Below, in pieces: positions 59,596-64,000 of a DNA stretch of 64,000 nucleotides. A program made the translations under genes and the position numbers. How positions within the stretch are numbered: the first letter of the stretch is position 1; each line of letters starts with the position of its first letter. Location: positions 1,860,001-1,924,000 of the forward strand of contig CM125795.1 in NCBI GenBank assembly GCA_052171275.1. The letters run 5' to 3'. The notes beneath the pieces are model-generated. The model did not search any database. It had not been told where the DNA came from and worked only from the letters and a program-made list of their open reading frames with translations. This DNA comes from Arsenophonus sp052171275 (GTDB lineage Bacteria > Pseudomonadota > Gammaproteobacteria > Enterobacterales > Enterobacteriaceae).

Positions 59596-59642
59596 TAAAT
59601 ATTTATTAAATATTTATTATATAAATATTTAATAAATATTTA
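59596..59642. repeat. Perfect inverted repeat, 22-bp arms, 3-nt loop
   Basis: The arms are 59596-59617 and 59621-59642 around TAT. Each arm contains two copies of TAAATATTTA-like sequence, so the element is both inverted and internally repetitive. It is the second-longest perfect repeat in the window. It lies about 220 nt beyond thiQ, beyond the usual terminator distance. Confidence 0.8.
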
Positions 59643-62600
59643 ATTTTTTATTAACAATATTTCTTTTTAGTTATCAATAAAAATGAATTTTTATTTAAAT
59701 AATTAAAATATTTAATATACTTTTATAAAAAAATTTTATATATGTTAAAAACAATTATTATATTAAAAGATAATTTTAAATAATATTTAATTTAATAAAA
59801 ATTTAATATATAAATTAAATTAGTTTATTACATAATAGATATAATATTCCCGTTGAATATAAAATTATTACTAATCTTAATATTTAATTTTACTAATTAT
59901 ATATATTGATATATTAAAATTAATATATGTGAAATTGAATTTTACTTTACATATAAATTATATATCATTAATAATTCTTTTAAAAAATAAATAATAATTT
60001 TACTTATATAGAATATTTATCTATAATTATTAATAAAATCTTAAAATAAATTTATATTAATTCAAATAAATATTTTTTAACAATATGTTGTTTTAAGAAA
60101 GATATTTATTGATTACTTATAAGATTATTTGTAATTTTTTATACAAACTATAGTTTATTTTTAGTTTAATTTTATTAAAATAAATTAAAATTAATAAAAT
60201 ATTTCATAGCTATAACTAATACTAAAATTGTTGATAAATTTTATTTCAATATTATATATAATAATTATTTTTTTTAAAAAGAAATAATTAATTCTTTAAT
60301 ATTAATTAAATATATTGGTTTAAATTCTCATATTAATCTTTGTTAAATTAAATAATAAATAGATATTTTAATAAAATAAAATATCTATTTATAATAAAAT
60401 TATATAAATAATAAAATTATTATTTTATTTTTTTTAAAAAAATATTAACCTTACAATAATATAATAACATTAAAAAATTACTTTCATAAATGATTATTAT
60501 CTTTAATAATATAAAATCATTAAAAATGTTATTTTATTATTAATATAATTATCTTAATTTAAAATAAATAACTTATATTCTATAAATATATGTATAAATT
60601 AGCTAAAATTTAGCATTACTTCTTAATTAATTATTTATAAAATAACAAAAAAAATAAAATTTAAATTTTATTTTTTAATCTTAGTAAAACTATTAATAAT
60701 AGTATAATTATATTATTTTCATTTTTAGAAAAAATCGTCATTTATTTTTAATAAAAAATAAGATAATTTATATGCATTATTATAATGAAATATAAACTCA
60801 TCAATATTTATATGAATATTTGTAATTGATAGTTTATAGTATAAAATAAAACGATAACATACTTTATTTTACTATTGGAACTCTTATAAATTTAAGGAAG
60901 AAATTAATATTCAAAATATATTTTGATAACAAATTAAGATTTGATTAATAATTTGGTTGATTTTAATAAAAAACTTAATAGATAATACAATATTTTATAT
61001 GGTTTATTATTTATATTTTATTATAAAAAATCACTATTCAATCATAAAATTAATTTGATATTATTTATTAAGTTAAGAAATTTAATTATCAAAATTAATT
61101 TCATTAATAATGATTTTGATTAAGTAAATTATTAAAAATATTGATAATAATTCATCAATGATTTTATTTGTAAAGTTATTAAACAAATTCAGATTAATTC
61201 AATCTAAATATATAAAATAAAAATTAATTAATTAAGTAAAATACTAAATTATATTATCTTATATTTTTATATAAAATAATTTTGATAAAAATCACTCTTT
61301 AATTATATATTTAAAACTAATTTTAATATTTTAACTATAAATAGCTTATTATGAATTATTATTTTTCGTAAAATGCTTATATAACTAAGGTATTAATGTA
61401 GTTAAGTGTTTTATAATAAAAAAATTATTTTAAATAATTTTATTTTATTAAAAACAAAATAATAATTAAAATTACTAGTATATTTATATATAAAAGATTA
61501 GTTATTATTAGATAATAGATTTTTTCTATTAATACAACAGATAAATATATAAAATAAGAATATAAAGTATAACTTAATCGAATTTTATTTTAAATTAATT
61601 AATCTTTAATACATCAGTTAGTAACTTATTAATGAGAAAATCTTCTATTCTAATTATTTTTTAATCGAAAGTATTTTTCAATTAAGTTAGTTTATTAATA
61701 AAAATAATTAAGAATAATCATTCTAAATAAAAATAAATAATTATTTAAACTTAAATATTAGAAGTTAATGATCTTTTCTCCAAAAAATGAGAAAACTATA
61801 TATTACTTTATTTTAAAGACTATATTTAGATAATAAAATATCTAATTCATCAAATAATATTTAGTTATTTTTAACTTATTTTTTTAACCTTAATTTACTT
61901 AATAAAGTAATTGTTATTTCTATCATAATTTTAATAATATTTTGATATTTAAAATAAAAATACTTTGTAATTAAAAGTTTTACTAAAATTATTTAACTTA
62001 TATTGATTTTAATATAAGTTAAATATTATTAATTGTAGTATTAAATTAAATATATCATTTATTATAAGTAATATCAATAAAATTGATTAAGAATTTAATT
62101 TTAATTTAATACATATTACTGATAATTTAAAATATTTCTTTAAGTTCTATATAATAGATATTATCACTAATTTAAAATAAAAACTTTATTATTATAAAAG
62201 TTATATTAAAATATCTTTATATCTAGTTTTTTTTAATCTTTTTCAAAAAAATCATGATATTACTTTTAATTTTAAATTAAAAACTTTTTATATAAAAATT
62301 ATTTTGTTAACAATAAATAGTTATTTATAATAATATTTATTATATTTTTCTGATAAAAATCAAAAGTTATTTATAGTATAATTAATAAAAAATAAAACAT
62401 TATTAATCAATTAATTTACTTTATATAATTGAAATATATTCAATAAAATAAAAATTAATTACTTTCTGATATCACCAATATTAATTAATATTATAATTCC
62501 AATTTTAAAAAAATATTAATTTCAGTAAACTAGATTAAATTTAAAATTTAAAATCTTCATAATATGATATCAATAACTATATTAATAGTAATATATTAAT

Positions 62601-63608
62601 AAACATAATCAAAAAAAATATCTTATATATTAAAGATTTTTTAAAACTAATATAGAAAAACAAATATGGCGATCATAAAATATAAAGATAAATTAAACTA
62701 TATAAAACATTTTTATTAAAATTTTATGAATTATAAAGATTGAAGTTTTATTAATTTTATTATTATTTATAATAAATTAAGTGATATTAAATATAAATAA
62801 AAAACTATTATTTAATATTTATTAATCTAATTATAGATTATAATCACTATATATAGTAAAATTACTACTTATCTAATATTTTAAGATTATTTTTAAACAA
62901 CTTATTTTATTTAAAATAAAACCTAAATATAATTACATATCTATATAATTTTATAAAAAGATAAAAATATATTATTAATAATACATACAGTACACCATTA
63001 CAACTATTGATAACAAATAAACAATCTTAAAATAATATTTTATGATTATTATTAAAATGATCTTAAAAGCAATAAATATACTTATAAGATCTAAAAAAAT
63101 AAAATAAACTAAATTATAATTATGATGCTTAATAAAAGCATAAAAGTAAAAAATTTTTTTATAAAAGAAAATATTAAAAATCTATTAAATGAAGTTTTTG
63201 TATTTCATTGATAACAAAAAAAATTATTTATAAACCTATATAATATGTAATTAACTAAATTTTATATTAAATGAAAATATGTTTATGCTTAATAAGCATA
63301 AATTTTTATCTCTATATAAATAGTATTTGATTATAAAAATAGTACTTCTTAAACTTATCATAATAATATGTTATTTAAATTTTAATATATTATGTATTTA
63401 TTTATTTCATGATAAGATATAAGATTGGATTTATAATAAATTTTATGTTTACGAAGAGATGATAATATATTTTATATTACGTCCATAATTAACATATAAA
63501 AACTTTATATTACTCATCAATAATTTATGAAATATCTATTTATATTTTTAATTAATAAAATATTTTTAATTAATAATAATTTATTTTAATCAATACTTAT
63601 ATTATAGT

Positions 63609-64000
63609 TTATTTAAATTGATGTTCTTTTTTAATTAAATCGTAAGCTGCTTGAATTGATTGTGTTTTTTTTTAGAAATTTCTATTATTTCTTTTGATAA
63701 TCCTTTAGCAACTAATTTATCTGGATGATATTTAGCCATTAATTTAAGATAAGCATGTTTAATTTTAATTTTTTCATCATTAAATTTAACACCTAATATC
63801 TTATAAGCATCATCTAATTTTAGTTCTTGAGTAGTATGAGTATACAAATTTGAATTATAATAATATTTATTATTATAGTTAAACTCTTGATTACTATTAA
63901 TCATATCCAAAAATTTCTTAAATTTTAAAAGTGGAATATCTAGTTCTTCTGCAATTATAAATAGCACTTTTTGTTCATCTGGATGTAAATTATTATCAGA
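63609..64000 (-). CDS. djlA: DjlA J-domain co-chaperone, C-terminal part, frame disrupted at A9
   Basis: DjlA is an inner-membrane co-chaperone whose cytoplasmic J-domain stimulates DnaK. Only the C-terminal part is in the window; the 5' end lies beyond position 64000. The readable part begins LHPDEQKVLFIIAEELDIP, has a variable Asn/Tyr-rich linker, then the J-domain LDDAYKILGV...AYLKLMAKYHPDKLVAKGL with the essential HPD. After EISKKK the frame runs into a premature TAA near 63635. One base added to the A9 tract (63665-63673) restores TQSIQAAYDLIKKEHQFK and a stop at 63609, aligning with the normal end (QEIQQAYELIKQQKGFK). The gene is therefore one nucleotide short at a homopolymer, and transcriptional slippage could rescue it. 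Only the last helix of the J-domain is affected. It could also be an early pseudogene or a sequencing error. Confidence 0.88.
63665..63673 (-). other. A9 homopolymer tract at the djlA frameshift
   Basis: On the coding strand nine A residues follow TCT and precede CACAATC. Ten would keep the frame through the conserved C-terminus. Poly(A) tracts of this length are known sites of RNA polymerase slippage in AT-rich insect endosymbionts, giving a mixture of in-frame and out-of-frame mRNAs. Confidence 0.7.

Larger units (their letters stand above)
59379..63608. other. AT-rich desert between thiQ and djlA
   Basis: In E. coli this interval holds yabI, the ara genes, polB, rapA and rluA. Nothing of them can be read here in any frame, and the gap (4.2 kb) is shorter than those genes together, so deletion as well as erosion has occurred. 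The 22-bp inverted repeat at 59596-59642 is the most structured element. The orientation of thiQ (+) and djlA (-) is the same relative arrangement as in E. coli. Confidence 0.65.

Noticed and set aside
1..64000. CRISPR arrays, rRNA genes, insertion sequences, prophage, replication origin
   Set aside because: No regularly spaced direct repeats, rRNA motifs, transposase motifs, phage genes or DnaA-box clusters were seen. The many AT repeats are palindromes or low-complexity tracts, not arrays.

Overview
The window looks like part of the chromosome of a host-restricted, insect-type bacterial endosymbiont of the order Enterobacterales in an advanced but incomplete state of genome decay. The proteins are recognisably enterobacterial (HemB, AmiC, RecBCD, ThyA, Lgt, RppH, ThiBPQ, DjlA). 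Their codons are pushed hard towards A/T, and they sit as islands in very AT-rich DNA with almost no open frames. Coding sequence adds up to about 17 kb of 64 kb (roughly 27%). The 283-residue ThyA, the tRNA-Lys(CUU) and the retained thiamine importer would fit an Arsenophonus-like symbiont of a blood-feeding insect. That placement is inference, not something the sequence proves.

Layout. 1-21834 is a desert broken only by the ghost of proBA (14325-16703), where many ProB and ProA motifs can still be read between stops and frameshifts. hemB (21835-22818, +) stands alone. 22819-33762 is a second desert holding one tRNA-Lys(CUU) gene (31330-31402, -). Next comes a minus-strand block in the E. 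coli order rppH-lgt-thyA-recC-recB-recD-amiC (55781 down to 33763). Its intervening genes have gone: ptsP was deleted cleanly, while the positions of the ppd/ygdB genes, ptrA and argA are eroded to AT-rich filler. Divergent from rppH runs the thiamine operon thiB-thiP-thiQ (56099-59378, +), followed by a 4.2 kb desert and djlA running off the right edge (63609-64000, -). The thiBPQ...djlA arrangement matches the E. coli thiQ...djlA segment with the genes in between erased.

How the genes work together. RecB, RecC and RecD form one complete helicase-nuclease and are all intact. ThiB, ThiP and ThiQ form one thiamine ABC importer; ThiP carries a +1 frameshift at a CCC-UGA-C site resembling the prfB recoding site. 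HemB makes porphobilinogen for heme, ThyA makes dTMP, Lgt lipidates prolipoproteins, RppH starts mRNA decay, and AmiC splits septal peptidoglycan.

The most unusual features are four. First, the thiP frameshift restores exactly the expected protein length. Second, djlA needs slippage at an A9 tract to be read in frame. Third, many long perfect inverted repeats (arms of 15-26 bp, tiny loops) are scattered through the deserts, one of them inside the proB ghost. Fourth, the proBA ghost itself is still readable. I saw no rRNA, CRISPR array, insertion sequence, prophage or replication origin.
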